In this document: positions 35,870 through 51,355 of the stretch, one piece after another
Layout: each line of letters starts with the position of its first letter
How positions within the stretch are numbered: position 1 is the stretch's first letter
Assembly: GCA_035772735.1 (NCBI GenBank)
Contig: JASDFA010000001.1
Coordinates: forward strand, 76,844,001 to 76,908,000
Length of the DNA stretch: 64,000 nt
Direction: 5' to 3'
Source of the DNA: Datura wrightii
Taxonomy: Eukaryota > Streptophyta > Magnoliopsida > Solanales > Solanaceae
Notes under the pieces: model-generated
Database searches by the model: none
Seen by the model: only the letters and a program-made list of their open reading frames with translations
What the model was told of the DNA's origin: nothing
Made by a program: the position numbers and the translations under genes

Positions 35870-38800
35870 ATGCCTTCTCACAGAGTTAACAGCAGAATGA
35901 ATGGAAATGGAAATGTCCACAAGGATGGCAATAGGGACGGGCACCAACAAGCCCCACCAATCCATGAGCACCATGCACCAGAGCCGCTTGCCTACGCTTA
36001 ATTTAGGGCAGCTATTCAGATTCTAGCGCAGACCTTGACAGCCCAAGTCAACCAACAGGCAGTGACGCATGTTCCGCGGAACAGGAATGCGGTGGCAGCA
36101 CAAGTCAGAGATTTCTTAAGGATGAAACCACTAGAGTTTCTTGGGTCCAAGGTAGACGAGCATCCATATGAGTTTATCGGCAAGATTGTGAAGATCACCC
36201 AGGTCATAGGGGTGAATGGAGTAGAGTGTGCTGATTTGGCCTTGTATCAATTGAAGGGGGTCACACACATTTGGTTTAGACAGTGGAAGGACAGTAGGAC
36301 AGCCGGAGCAGGCCTATCAATTGAGAGGAGTTTCACGTTTATTTTCTAGATCGGTTCTTCCCTCGTGAGATGAGGAAGTTGAAGGCAGCCGAGTTCGTGA
36401 ATCTTAAGCAGGGAAAGATAACGGTGCATTAATATGCCCTAGAGTTCTCTCGTCTATCAAAGTACACCCCAGAGTTAGTGGTTGATCAGAGGGCACGATT
36501 GAGCAGGTTTGTTCATGGAGTGGCAGACTATCAAGACAAGGATTGCAGGATCGCTATGCTCTATCAGGATATGGATTTCCCTCGGATAGTATTATACACC
36601 CAGTAGATGGAGGCAGCACACATGAGGGAGAGAGAGAGGCCAAGAGGGCCAGGAAAGACAGCTATAGATTCTCTCAGCCAAGGCCAGGTGGTGGGCACCG
36701 ACAACAGACCCACCAGAGATCTTTAGCCCCAGCATCTTCAATGATGAGTTTTCCATCCAGACCTAGGAACGGCCAGAGAGGGCGAGCATCAGGCTCTAGG
36801 GGTTAGAGCAGCAGGCCCGCAGATTCTAGCATCCCAGTTTGTGGCAAGTGTGGTCAGGGGCACACGGGTCAGTGCTTGGCAGGTACAGGTGCTTGCTTCG
36901 GGTGTAGGAAGCTCGGACATATGCTCAGAGATTTCTCAGCAAATAGACAGGGCCATGATAGGGGCCAAGGCCCAGCTTCTAATTCAGTAGCTCCACCTGC
37001 ACGCCTAGCCCAATAGAGGGCATCTACTAGCACAGGTAGCGGTCAGCGCCAAAACAGATTTTATGCCTTAGCATCTCGCTAGGAGCAGGAGGTCTCCCTG
37101 TATGTAGTCACTAGTATGTTACGAATTTTCCATCTTGATGTATATGCTTTGTTAGATCCAGGGGCTACCTTGTCTTTTGTGATACCTTACGTGGCTAGTA
37201 GTTTCGGAGTTAGTCCCAAAACCTTATCATAACCCTTCTCATTCTCTACTCCGATGGGTGATTCAGTTGTAGCTAGATGGGTATATAAAAGTTGCCCAGT
37301 TACAATCCTTTAGAAAGTCACCTCAGCAGATTTCGTAGAGTTATCCATGATCGATTTTGATGTTATCCTCGGCATGGATTGGCTACTTGCATATTATGCC
37401 TCAGTTAATTGTAGAACCCTGGCAGTAGAGTTCAAATTTTCGGGTGAACCAATCATAGAGTGGAAGGGTAGTTCAGCTGTGCCTGTAGGTTGTTTCATTT
37501 CCTACCTTAAGGCCAGAAAGATGATCTCTAAAGGCTGTGTATACCATCTAGTTAGGGTTAAGGATGCGATGTCCGAGACCCAGACTATCCAGTCAGGCCC
37601 AGTAGTATGTGAATATCCAAAAGTCTTTCCAGATGATCTACGAGGAATCCATCCCAAGCGGGAGATTGATTTTGGTATTGACCTTCTTCCTGATACGCAA
37701 CCTTTATCTATTCCTCCTTACAGAATGGCCCCAGCCGAGTTAAAGGAGTTGAAGGAGCAGTCGAAAGACCTGTTAGATAAGGGTTTCATTAGACTGAGAA
37801 AATCCTTATGGGGTGCACCAACTCTCTTTGTTCGAAAAAAGGATGGTTCTCTTCGTATGTGTATTGATTATCAGCAATTGAACAAGGTCACCATCAAGAA
37901 CAGGTACCCTCTACCCATGATTGATGATCTTTTTGACCAGCTTTAGGGTGCCAAGTGCTTTTCGAAGATAGACCTTAGGTCCGGATACCATCAGCTCAGG
38001 GTTCGGGAGAGTGACATCCCAAAGATAGCCTTCAGGACACGGTATGGTCATTATGAGTTTGTAGTTATGTATTTTGGACTAACGAATGCTTCTGCAACTT
38101 TTATGGACTTGATGAACAGGATGTTCAATCCATACTTAGATATGTTCGTGATCGTGTTTATTGATGAAATCCTAATATACTCTCAGAGTGAGGAGGAGCA
38201 TGCCGCTCATTTTAGGGTGGTACTATAGACTCTCAAGGATCACCAACTATATGCCAAATTCAACAAGTGTGTGTTTTGGTTGAACTCAGTGGCATTTTTG
38301 GGCCATGTGGTGTCAAGTGAGGGCATAAAGGTGGACTCTCAAAAAATAGAAGCGGTGAAGAATTGGCCTAGACCGGTGAATCCTTCAGATATCAGGAGTT
38401 TCTTGGGTTTAGCTGGGTACTATCAGAGATTTGTTGAGGGATTTTCATCTATTGCAGTGCCATTGATCAAATTGACCTAAAAGAAAGTGAAATTCCAATG
38501 GTAGGATGCTTGTGAGAGGAGCTTCCAAGAGTTGAAGACTCGACTTAGCTCAGCACAGGTGTTAACCCTATCCGAGGGTACCGATGGCTTTGTGGTGTAT
38601 TGCGATGCTTCAAGAATCAGACTTGTTTGTGTATTGATGCAGCATAACAAGGTTACAACATATGCTTCCAGACAGCTAAAAGTTCATGAGAAGAATTACC
38701 CGACCCATGATCTTGAATTGGCGGCGGTGGTATTCGCCTTGAAGATATGGAGACATTATTTGTATGGGGTTCATGTGGATGTGTTTACCGACCATAAGAG

Positions 38801-40443
38801 TCTACAATATGTGTTTACCTAGAAGGATCTAAATCTACGGCAAAGGAGGTGGTTGGAGCTACTTAAGGACTATGACATGAGTGTCCTCTACCATCCGGGC
38901 AAGGTTAATGTAGTAGCAGATGCACTTAGTAGACTCTCTATGGAGAGTGTGTCCCATGTGGATGAGGGAGGAAAGGAGCTGGTGAAGGATGTGCACCAAC
39001 TTGCAGGGTTGGAAGTTCGTTTAGTTGTCTCGACCGATGGCGGTATTATTGTTCAGAATGGATTAGAATCATCCTTGGTAATTGACGTAAAAACTTTACC
39101 AGACGAGGACCCTATTTTGGTAAAGTTAAAGGAAGTTGTTTAGAATCAGAAGGTAGAGGTCTTCTCCAAAGGGGGAGATGGTGTGCTTCAATATCAGGGT
39201 CGCTTTTGTGTCCCAGACATTGATGATTTGAGAAATTAGATGTTGCATGAGGCTCACGATTCTAGGTATTCAATCCATCCAGGTGTCAGAAAGATGTACC
39301 ATGACTTACGAGAAGTCTATTGGTGGAATGGTATGAAGAAAGACATCACAGAATTTGTAGCCAAGTGCCCAAACTGTCAGCAAGTGAAGCTTGAGCATCA
39401 GAGGCTTGGAGGTGTTCTTCAGGATATCAGTATTCCTACTTGGAAGTGGGAAGAAATCAATATGGACTTCATCATGGGGTTGCCTCGCACTCATCGGTAA
39501 TATGACTCCATTTGGGTTATTGTAGACAGGTTGACCAAAGTCACTCACTTCCTACAGGTCAAAACTACTGATATAGTGGAGGATTATGCCAAACTATACA
39601 TCCGAGAGCTAGTTTGGTTGCATGGAGTGCCCTTGTCCATCATATCAGACAGAGGTACCCGATTTACCTATTAGTTTTGGAGATCGTATCAAAAAGGACT
39701 TGGGACTCAGGTCAAGCAGAGCGAACAATTCAGACTCTTGAGGACATGTTGAGAGCATGTGTGATTTACTTCAAGGGTAGTTGGGATGACCATTTGCCTC
39801 TTATCGAGTTTGCATACATAACAACTACCATTCCAGCATTTAGATGGCTCCATTTGAGGCTCTCTATGGGTGGAGATGTAGATCGTCTATTGGTTGGTTT
39901 GAAGTTGGTGAAGCTGCGATGATAGGACTAGATTCAGTCCATGAGGCTATCGAAAAGGTTCAACTTATACAGGACAGGTTGAAAACAACTCAAAGTCGCC
40001 AAGAGTCCTATGCTGATGTGAGAAGGAAGGAACTTGAGTTCGAAGTTAATGATTGGGTGTTTCTAAAAGTGTCTCCCATGAAGGGAATGATGAGATTCGG
40101 AAAGAAAGGGAAACTCAGTCCCCGTTATGTTGACCTGTACCAGATTGTGAAACGGATTGGCAAGGTGGCATATGAATTGGAGTTGCCCTCAGAATTAGCA
40201 TTCGTGCATCCTGTTTTCCATGTATCGCTCTTAAAGAAGTTTTTGGATGATCCAGCTCTAGTTGTCCTGGTGGATAGTGTCGGTGTGAAAGACAGCCTTA
40301 GTTATGAGGAGGCTCCGGTGGAAATACTGGATCAGGTTCGAAGGCTACGAAACAAGGAAGTAGCTTCAGTTAAAGTTTTATGGAGGAATCAGCATGTTGA
40401 GGGAGCTACGTGGGAAGCCGAAGTAGACATGATTACTAGATAG
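35870..40443 (+). pseudogene. Element D gag-pol polyprotein, inactivated
   Basis: From the ATG at 35870: gag (FLRMKPLEFLGSKVDEHPYE and VTHIWFRQWKD); two zinc knuckles at about 36840-36950, the second ending DF instead of DC; a protease with LLDPGAT; RT; RNase H (VYCDASRIRL); integrase with its zinc site (about 39240-39390); and a chromodomain-like end (ILDQVRRLRNKEVASVKVLW). The RT active site is FIDE (about 38160-38171) instead of FIDD. Stops include TAG at 37944-37946, 38226-38228, 38820-38822 and 39141-39143 and TAA at 38478-38480. Near 39707 a deletion of about 35-40 bp removes the STAFHPQTDG-coding part of the integrase core and shifts the frame. It cannot encode working RT or integrase. 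Confidence 0.92.
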
Positions 40444-40701
40444 GCTCATTTATTCCCTACCGACTTAGTTCCAACTTGAGGTATCAGTTTTTTCCCTAAA
40501 CTCTATTCAGTTTCATGTGCCCCAGTTTCTTTTCTTGTATATGGATGTATATATGATTCATGAATTCAGTTCAGCCATGTAATTTGGATCTGAGTTAGTC
40601 ATTCCGTCAGTTTTCCACTTATATGATCAGTATTTGAATATGATGATTGCATTTCTCTGCTTTTCTGTATGATTTTCTAACATTTGAGGACGAATGTTCC
40701 C

Positions 40702-40713
40702 AAGGGAAAATAT
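40702..40713 (+). other. Element D polypurine tract
   Basis: AAGGGAAAATAT precedes the TG of the 3' LTR, and GAGGACGAATGTTCC lies just upstream as in element B. The tract is interrupted by T, so it may have decayed. Confidence 0.7.
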
Positions 40714-42834
<2,121 letters not shown>

Positions 42835-42893
42835 AACCCCTTGTGGGCGCACCAACGAATCCCGATACTAACCCCCAACGAGACATTTAGAAA

Positions 42894-43190
42894 GAGATAA
42901 AGTTTATAAATAATAAAAGGTGTCACTAGAGGCAGTAAACAACCTCTTACAACCACAATAAATCATATCAAAACTAATAAAACAAATCCCCAAAACCTAA
43001 TTTTCATTGCACCAGACCTCGATAAAGTTTATAAATAATAAAAGGTTTCACTAGAAGCAGTAAAGAGATAAAGTTTATAAATAATAAAAGCTGTCACTAG
43101 AAGCAGTAAACAACCTTTTACAACCACAATAAATCATATCAAAACTAATAAAACAAATCCCCAGAACCTAATTGTCATTGCACCAGACGT
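42894..43190. repeat. Tandem duplication within solo LTR I
   Basis: A block beginning GATAAAGTTTATAAATAATA occurs three times, starting near 42894, 43019 and 43065. The first and last copies are about 125 bp and the middle one is truncated to about 46 bp. Confidence 0.85.
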
Positions 43191-44174
43191 CTATTTTACA
43201 ATGCTAAGAAAACTAACAACTCAAAAAGAAAAAAAATGTCAAATGTCTGAAAAGAGAAGACATCGGCAATGGGAGAGGGAACTTTATCCTCATCTTCTCA
43301 CCTTCTCAACTCAGAAACTGCTGCTCTATAGGCTCGGACGTGAGGAACTGCCTCGCTCAGACTCTGCACTCAGAAAAGAAGTACAAGGGTAGGGTCAGTA
43401 CATAACACGGTACTGGTAAGCATCATTGGCCGACCCTAAATAATAACACGAATACTGAGTAATAATAATATAAGAACAATCTACGACATTTTAGGGAAGT
43501 ACAACACAAATTTAGACACACTAGTTCTACATAGGGGACAGCTGGCCTGCTCACTGGATTGGGCCATTTTAGCTGCAGCAATTGCTTGACCGTTGCAGTT
43601 GTCTCGCCCCAGCTGAAATAGTTTCACTGCAGCGGTGCTTCTTAGGCAGTAGCTTGACATAGCTGCACTCTCTCAATTTATCCATCAATAGTTCAACAGT
43701 TCGTCAAGTCAGCAGTTTAGCATCGCACATACTCCATAAATCCATTAGACACGTACAGTTAAAAACAACAATCATATCAGCTAGTAAGACTTACAATTCC
43801 ACAGTTAGTCATGACAACAACTACTAAACATTTACACAAGGTGACAAGTCACACTTAGAACTAAAGACATGTTCTTCGTTATCAACTCATATTATATCAA
43901 CGGTACTTTACACATTCTCTTAGCACGTTCCTCATTCAACCTCATAAATATAAATGTAATTAAAAAACAACACAAAAAATGACAAGACCAAGGGCAACAT
44001 GACGGGCACACGCCTCTGCCATCTCCCCCTAACACTCAACCATACAAATCATGTACACACATGCCAGAGGGTCTTATTTCTGCCCATCCGGTCATGGCCT
44101 ATAGGGGACTCTAGAAATTCATGTACTATGCCAGCGTAGAACCTGCTCCCACTCATATGCTCATCCGGATGTTC

Positions 44175-46923
44175 TGTCACGCCCCGCCTTGGGGGGTATG
44201 ACTGGCACCTGGTGCCCTACTAGGACCTGAACTACTGGACTGCTAAGCCTAGGCACATCTAGTGCCTGGCTGGCTCTAATTCACATTTTTGGAAACAAAG
44301 GGCTATATAACGGCTATAAACACAGCCCCTGGCCCATTGGCCTATAGCCTCCTGTACCTGTAATAACAGCTGACCAGAACAAGCAACTATAGGGAAGCCT
44401 ATGCGGGCCGACAAGGCCACCATGCTGTCTAGTTATCTGCATTCAGCAATAAAATACTAGAAGGCTACGTGACCGGCAAGGTCACCACTACTGTCAAACT
44501 TATGGCCCCACACGGCCAACATAAAAGAAGCAAGAGTACTAACAGCTAACAACTGCACGGCCTCACACGACCGGCTCAACTGACCACAGGGAAATATACA
44601 GACTGCAAGCCTCTAGGAATAGCAATAGGAATGATCGGGACAGGGCCCCGACCTACCCGTACTATGCAACAAAAAGGAACTGAAATACACCTCTGAAATT
44701 CAGTCTCCGGATGACAGGAGCTGAATACTCGATCGCTGACAAGAATCACGTAGCATCGCCTGCTCGTCTATGAGTACCTGCAGGCAAGTAATGCAGCGCC
44801 CCACCGGGCGTCAATACCACTGGTACTGAGTATGTAAAGCAATAACTGAAAGCAAATTCTGAAAGCAATAATATAACTGATGAAACTGAAGTAGAAGGAA
44901 TAGCTTAACTGTCTGATAATGTAAGTCATACCTTCTCTTAATCATACTGGAAGGAGTAGGAGTCATACCTGTGGATTGATCATTCTACTGTCGATCTACT
45001 CGTATCTACTGTAACACAGTGTAACATATCATAACATACATAGCATACACGAACCTTACCCGGCCCCCATAAGCCGGGAGGTACAATCAGCACAGAATCT
45101 ACACCACTACCCCGGTCATCCCATCTCCTATAATGGCTGTAAGCATCCTGCCGGTCCCCTGGGTATGCACTTGGGCTCGCTGAGCCCCTGACTATAACTG
45201 TATCTGAGTCCGAAGGACTCCTGAATCAACACCCGGGCGTATCTGCTCGACGGGGGTGTATAAAAGCCGACCAAGGCAAAATATGGGGAAAACTGGCATC
45301 CCATCTTCGTCCCCTTGCGGGATGGCATACCACTCCGTAGAGTGACGTATCCTCATCCTCTGGCGGATGAGTCGATACAGCTATTAACCCTGGGGCGGTC
45401 ATGGATGCTAGGTAATCCAACCCCAAACAATACAACAGTTTCAACTAGTAATGCTGTCTGTGTGTCTCACATGCTGAGGCTAATAGGGGGAAAGTATCAC
45501 ATATATTACATGCTGAACTAATGATAGTAATCTGTACGTATTTAATACGTGCTGAGGCAGGTAAAGATGTATAAATATGAATATAGTCTCCTGTCGGGCT
45601 GTACTGGGGCAAATGCTATATAAGATAATGTTTCTGCTGAAAACTCTGCTGTTTACTCAGTTTCTATATACACTATATGCTGGACTAGTAATAGAAATAT
45701 GTACATACTTAACACATGCTGAGGCTGGAAATAATATATATGTATGTACGAATATGGTCTTCTACCAGACTGTACTAAGGCTAATGCTGAACATGATATA
45801 GTTCTTTTGCTGAAACTATGTTGTATACTGATTTTCTATAGTAACATGATTTACTATTCCTAACATGCTTTCTAACTTCGTTTTAACTTATCATTCCATT
45901 TCTGAGCTGTCTTACAGGTACTACTTGCTCTACTGAGTTTCAATTGAGCACAATGATATACTAACATCCTGTGTAACATCGCATACTGAGCATACTGTGC
46001 AGTTTCTAATGCTTATATTAGAATCTCTATCATACTAGCAAATTTCACGCAAGTTGTAACTCGATACTTTCAATATCGTACCAACAGTCGTAACAAACGT
46101 AACACATGACTTCTGGACAATCTACTGGCCTTTAAATTACTGTACTGTATCAAGATTTCTTAACTTGCCGAGGAAACTAACCTTACATACCTTATACTTG
46201 AACTATTCGTCTGTCGGACGAAGCTCGGCCGGTACTTTAACTGTTTCCTCCCAACTGCATTCATAAACATATCAATCAATACTAAATACAACTTTATTTC
46301 AAAAGGCAACGTCACTTTCGATATAGTTTATAGCCTAAACTTAGGCTTATCGAAAGACGGCCAGAAACTCATTATTTTTCAGAGGTCCAGAAGGGAGAAA
46401 TATTCACTTCACAGCTAGGAACGCATAGACACTAATTTAGAGCAATTCCACTTACCTTAGCTCAGTGGCTCGATGATTCGTCGGCCGTATTTTATGAAAC
46501 TGAATCCATAGGAATGCTCTCTGCTGCTAAATACCTCGGTATCTGGGATTAATTTGAGTTTGGGCAGCGTTTAGCAGCGTAATCGGACGAAAATTATATA
46601 ATTTCTTCGTTTCTCCTTTCTCTCTGCGTTTGCCCTCTGTTTTCTGGAATTTCCTTTGATTTAAAATGAAATTAAACTGAAGTGGGGCTTATATACTTGA
46701 GCCTGAACCTGGGCAACGTGTCACGGAGCCATCGCGGAGGCCTCACCTCCGTGACACGCTGCCATCGCGGAGGGGCTCTGCCTCGGCTCCTCCCGCGATG
46801 GTTCGACGGGTTTCTCGTCTGATCTTTTTCCTGGGCCTTTCTACAGCACGTATGGCCTTCAAATGTGCTTAACCAACATGCGAATAGGTCGTCTAGGTGC
46901 CGGAAATTCTACGGGGTATAACA
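44175..46923 (-). repeat. Element H 3' LTR (left copy)
   Basis: 2749 bp. GTGTCACGGAG (46718-46728) pairs with CTCCGTGACAC (46747-46757), and a CCATCGCGG / CCGCGATGG pair follows at about 46771-46801. The inverted TATA box CTTATATACTT lies at 46688-46698. Confidence 0.94.
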
Positions 46924-46936
46924 TTCTCCCCCCCTT
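46924..46936 (-). other. Element H polypurine tract
   Basis: On the minus strand AAGGGGGGGAGAA abuts the LTR, matching element B's tract base for base. Confidence 0.88.
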
Positions 46937-47199
46937 AAGAACATTCGTCCTCGAATGTACACTGTTATCTAGAGGACTACTTGTTTACTTTCTGGAAAAA
47001 TTTTGTTAGAGTTTCCCCTGTAACATGGACTATAGAAAAAACCTGAAATGCAGAAAAGTCCAACACAGGCACTGCGCATAATATTCTAGGATTCACTGGA
47101 TAACTAGATATCAATCTTTCTTTATCATTTACAGACATACAACCATAAGATACTGCATAAGTAATAATACGGACATACCTGTCGCCTGACTAGGCCTGG

Positions 47200-48900
47200 A
47201 ATAGGTGAGGATATCTGGTCCTTATATCTTCTTCCGCTTCTCAAGTCATCTCCTTTTGGTTCCTGTTACATCTCAATACCTTGATAGACGCAATATCTTT
47301 AGTCCTCAATCTGCGAATCTATCTGTTTAAGATAGTTATTGGAGCCTCTTCATAGGCCAACTTTTTGTAACCTGGATATTCTGGACTGGGACTGCTCTGG
47401 ACGGGTCTCCTATGCATTTCCTCAGCATAGTTACATAGAAGACCGGATGAATGGATTCTAATTCTGGAGGCAAATTCAATTAATGGTAAATGCTCATTTT
47501 GGCTATTACTGAAATCTAGCACACACGCTCGCAACATGTCTTCGAGCGTCTGAATTGTGCACTCAGCCTGCTCATCTGTCTGAGGATAGAACGCTGTGCT
47601 TAAATTAATCTGCGTTATCAAACCCTTCTGAAATGACTGCCAGAATCTAGCTGTGAATTGTGGTCCTCTGTCTGAAATAATGGATACTGGTATTCCATGT
47701 AATCTGACTATCTTTCTGATATGCAACTCAGCATAATCTTCGGCCGAGAAAGTAGTTCTTACTGGCAAGAAATGAGTTGATTTTTGTCAATCTGTCACTT
47801 ATCACTCATATAGAGTCATGTCTGTGTTTAGTACGGGGTAATCTTGCTACAAAATTCATATTCACCGCTTCTCATTTCCGTAGAGGCACAGCTGTGTCCT
47901 GGGTCAAACCCACCTGGTTTCTAATGTTCTGCTTTCACCTGTTGGCAGTTAGGACACTGGGCTACCAGTAGTTCTTTTTAATGTCATGGTATCTCTTTGT
48001 CGTATCGGGATGAAGAGAATAGCGGGCGTAATGCGCCTCGCTCATTAACTGCTGGCGATGCCCCAAAATATCTGGAGCACAAATGCGGCCTTTATATCGC
48101 CACACTTCATCCCCGGGTATCTAAAAATATGTCACCTCTCCTTACTGAACCTCGTGCTTAAGTTGAACCCAGCTAGGGCCTCCTTTACTTTCACCACTAA
48201 CGACAACACTGCGACATTCTGTATTATCGTTCTGTTATCCTTTATTTCTACTATGTGAATGGCCAAACCGGCTAAGTAGTGAAATTCTCGGGTCTATTCC
48301 CGCTGTTCAGGCGGCAAGTATGCCAACTCCCCATAGATCTACGGCTAAGGGCATCTACTACCGTATTAGCCCTTCCCGGGTGACACAAAATTCTCGCTTT
48401 TTCAAGCATAAACTACTGCAACTACCTCCAGGTCATGGGTAAGACAATTCTTTTCACGTTTCTTCAATTGCCTGAAAGCATAAACTGTTACTTTACCACG
48501 CTGCACCAACCCTCTGTACCTTCTGGCGATGCTAACACTGGGGCTGAGGTTAACTTGGCTGTTAACTCTTGGAAGTTCTGCTCACATGCCTCAGTCTACT
48601 GGAACTTTTGCTGCCTTCTGTGTCAACTTAGCCAGAGGTGCTGCTAAGGTGGAAAATCCTTCCACAGACCCTCTGCAGTACCCGGCTAACCGCAGGGACT
48701 GCGTACTTCGATCGGAGTGGTAGGTCTAGGCTATGTTTTCACTACTTCAATTTTCTGTGTATCTATCTGTACACCAGCCTCTGCCACAATGTGACCAAAA
48801 AGGCTACTAAACTCAACCAAAATTTACATTTACAAAATTCGACATATAACTGACGGTCATACTAGTTTATTATATCGGAGAATCCGACAAGTAGTCTACC
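47200..48900 (-). pseudogene. Element H decayed RT/RNase H/integrase
   Basis: Minus-strand remnants in pol order: RT end (RQLYVEFCKCKFW, VAFLGHI) near 48740-48870; an RNase H area near 48480-48700; an integrase zinc site (HYARYSLHP, CPNCQQVKAEHQ) near 47890-48060; the integrase core in a 149-residue frame (47319-47768) with SIISDRGPQFTARFW and STAFYPQTDEQAE; then a jump to the chromodomain start (YEEAPITILNR). Each piece is in a different frame or interrupted. It is a clear relative of element B, but much more damaged. Confidence 0.82.
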
Positions 48901-50939
48901 AGTATAACTAGAGCCTATCTGGCCTTCTGGCCGCATGCTAAAGCTGCTTAGTGCTAAGGTAACCTCGAACGACTATCTGCACACCATGTGCCCGTATCTG
49001 ATCAGGGGGTCCTGATATTGACCATGACCTCTAATAATCTGGCTGCATAACCTTAAATGACTGAATAGTCGGGTTGAATGACCCGAATGTGGCAGTAGTC
49101 TAGCAATGCTCTAACTGTTCTATTTGAGTACTTGTAATTCATGCATAAATGCAAACTCGTGGGCATCTAATTGCTTTGTTATTTGCTTGAACCACTGTAA
49201 GGCTGGGCTTAATCAAACTTACTTCCAGGCGATCAATCTCTGGATCTTCACGGGGAGTCTACTGATCCCCTGGTCTTAATAAACACTGTTCTACATAACA
49301 ACTGCTAGGTTGACTAAGGCCGACTGTCGCCCACAAGGCTGGGAAAACGACGTATGACCACTTAACATGCTAGAACAATTCCGGTATTGCTAATCTCTGA
49401 AATCTGCCTACTCGGTCTCTAATCCTGGTTCTGGCACATGCACTACTGTTACCGATCTTCAGGGATGCCTCCCTGCTAATGCAGGTGCCAGCTGGTCGGT
49501 AGACTGTCTAACTGCGCCCTTATCCTCTAGCCATCTGTCTTAGGCCAATAACTCTGGTAAGCTCCTAGAGCCTAGATCTGGCAACAACACATAAGTCTGT
49601 TAATCTAATAATTGAGAACTGAGATAGTTTCTATGACTTCATACGTAACTTACACTTAATCCGCCCTTTCTCTTCTTCTTTTCTTTCTTTCTTCCCCCTC
49701 TTTCTTCTCTTTTTTTTTTGTCCTGCAATGCAATTTGTATAGGCTTTCTATTACTAATCAGCATCTGTGATTGTAGCCCTTATAGGCAACCACTCACACC
49801 ATATCTATGATCTGTATACATATATATCGCTAGCTACGTACAATATGTACTGATTTCTGCAGTAATTCATAATCTCTGATAGGTTCTGCTGAGTCTCACA
49901 TCGTACATGATACATTTCTTCTACGGCCTAATAATATCTCCTGCCCTGACTTATCATTTCATTGCATTGTCACCCCATTCTGAAAGTAACAACATAAACA
50001 TTCTAGTTATTGTCTGCTGTTTGAAATTCTGCCACTCTTGCGATGTGGGGGTCGACGTTCGAATCTTGTAGCCTTACTAGGCATATATTGAGAGCCCATA
50101 ACTGTCTGCTGGGCCTTATCTCTAGGCTACACTAGATTAGAATTGTTGTATCGGTAACTTCTTAACTTTTCCATAGCGGACATGCTGCGGTATTCTGAAC
50201 CGCAATCCTACTGTCAGCCCAAGGCTTAATCCTTAATACGGTATTTTATCAATCCAGGGTAATTCTAATTTCCCCACAGGATCTGACATTCCTGCTTCTT
50301 CCCCTTATCTTACTTAAACTGAATTCTGGGGTTCAAGGTACCTACCTTTCGTTGCTAATGAGATTACTGATCAAGCCTCGGCCTATACTTCTTCTGGCGT
50401 ATACTCAAGCCCATCTAATTCACATGACCTCTATATCTTTCGATGTCACAACTAGATCATAACTATAATCTTACAGGTATGTCTTGCTATCTGTTAGCAT
50501 ATGTGGCGGACTTGGCCTTTTTCTGACTCAAACTTGACTATTACTAAGCATTCATTACTAACAGATCTTTTACCCCTGCTTCGGGTAAGTTAAATAGTCT
50601 TACTTTCTTTACTGACTTGTTATCATAAGGGTCTGCACAGCTTACGTAATCATAGGAGCTCTTTATACTTTCTAATACTTACTAGGATCAATCAACCCAT
50701 CTTTACTTACCGCTGGATTCAGCACCCCATCTCAAGTCTTATGCCCCTTTACTATACTGGCATCAAAACCAAGAGGTGGGAATAGCCCTTTTCTTATTGC
50801 AACAAATAAAAGCGTTTAACTGTACCATATCCAAAAAGATGTATTTGGGATTCCTGCATTTTTCTCTCTTTCTTATACTTACCTGGTGGTCTGACCTTAT
50901 CTGTAATCATAATCAGATCTTATATAGCCAATAAGTAAA
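48900..50939 (-). other. Element H strongly diverged interior
   Basis: About 2 kb where gag and early pol should lie. Faint RT-like traces occur up to about 49000. Beyond that I recognise no domain, only stops in all frames and a pyrimidine-rich run at 49668-49721. It may be extremely decayed gag-pol or replaced sequence. Confidence 0.5.
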
Positions 50940-51155
50940 TCAACTCATATGTACACTATACTTCTGACTTCCTATTCTGACGTTATCAACGTATACTGGG
51001 AATAATGCCAATAAAGGTATCACACTGGGAGGTCTCTGATACCCCCTCCTACTGCTGTAGTTATCATGTAACTGACTGATGTTCTCTTCTGTTGCTATCT
51101 CTGATCTTCTGCCTGTGATAGGAAAATGCTGATCTGCCTTTGTATCTGTAATCAA
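50940..51155 (-). pseudogene. Element H gag start remnant
   Basis: A 71-residue minus frame contains HFPITGRRSEIATEE, comparable to HPITDRSLDIAVGEG at the start of element B gag. The B start codon is not conserved. The leader from 51156 to 51339 follows element B's leader closely. Confidence 0.7.
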
Positions 51156-51339
51156 AGAATATGGTAAGTTTTTAGGGACTCAACCCTATACTGTACCGCT
51201 CTAAAGCACGACTGACTGAGAAAGAAGGAAAACCATCATATCATGCCTTGCAGCCTCCTGCCTATAGTATGTGGTGCACAACACATCCATAGACAAGACA
51301 CTACTTAGCACGGCTTGCAGACTCCCTGGGATACGACCT

Positions 51340-51351
51340 GCTCTGGTATCA
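51340..51351 (-). other. Element H altered primer-binding site
   Basis: The minus strand reads TGATACCAGAGC where B has TGGTATCAGAGC. The two changes turn GGTATC into its own reverse complement GATACC. Pairing with initiator tRNA-Met would be weakened. Confidence 0.8.
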
Positions 51352-51355
51352 AGTT

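Noticed and set aside
45315..45801. Pairs of similar small open frames (45315-45521 with 52496-52702, 45577-45801 with 52758-52982)
   Set aside because: They occupy matching positions in the two LTRs of element H, so the similarity reflects LTR duplication and not protein conservation.
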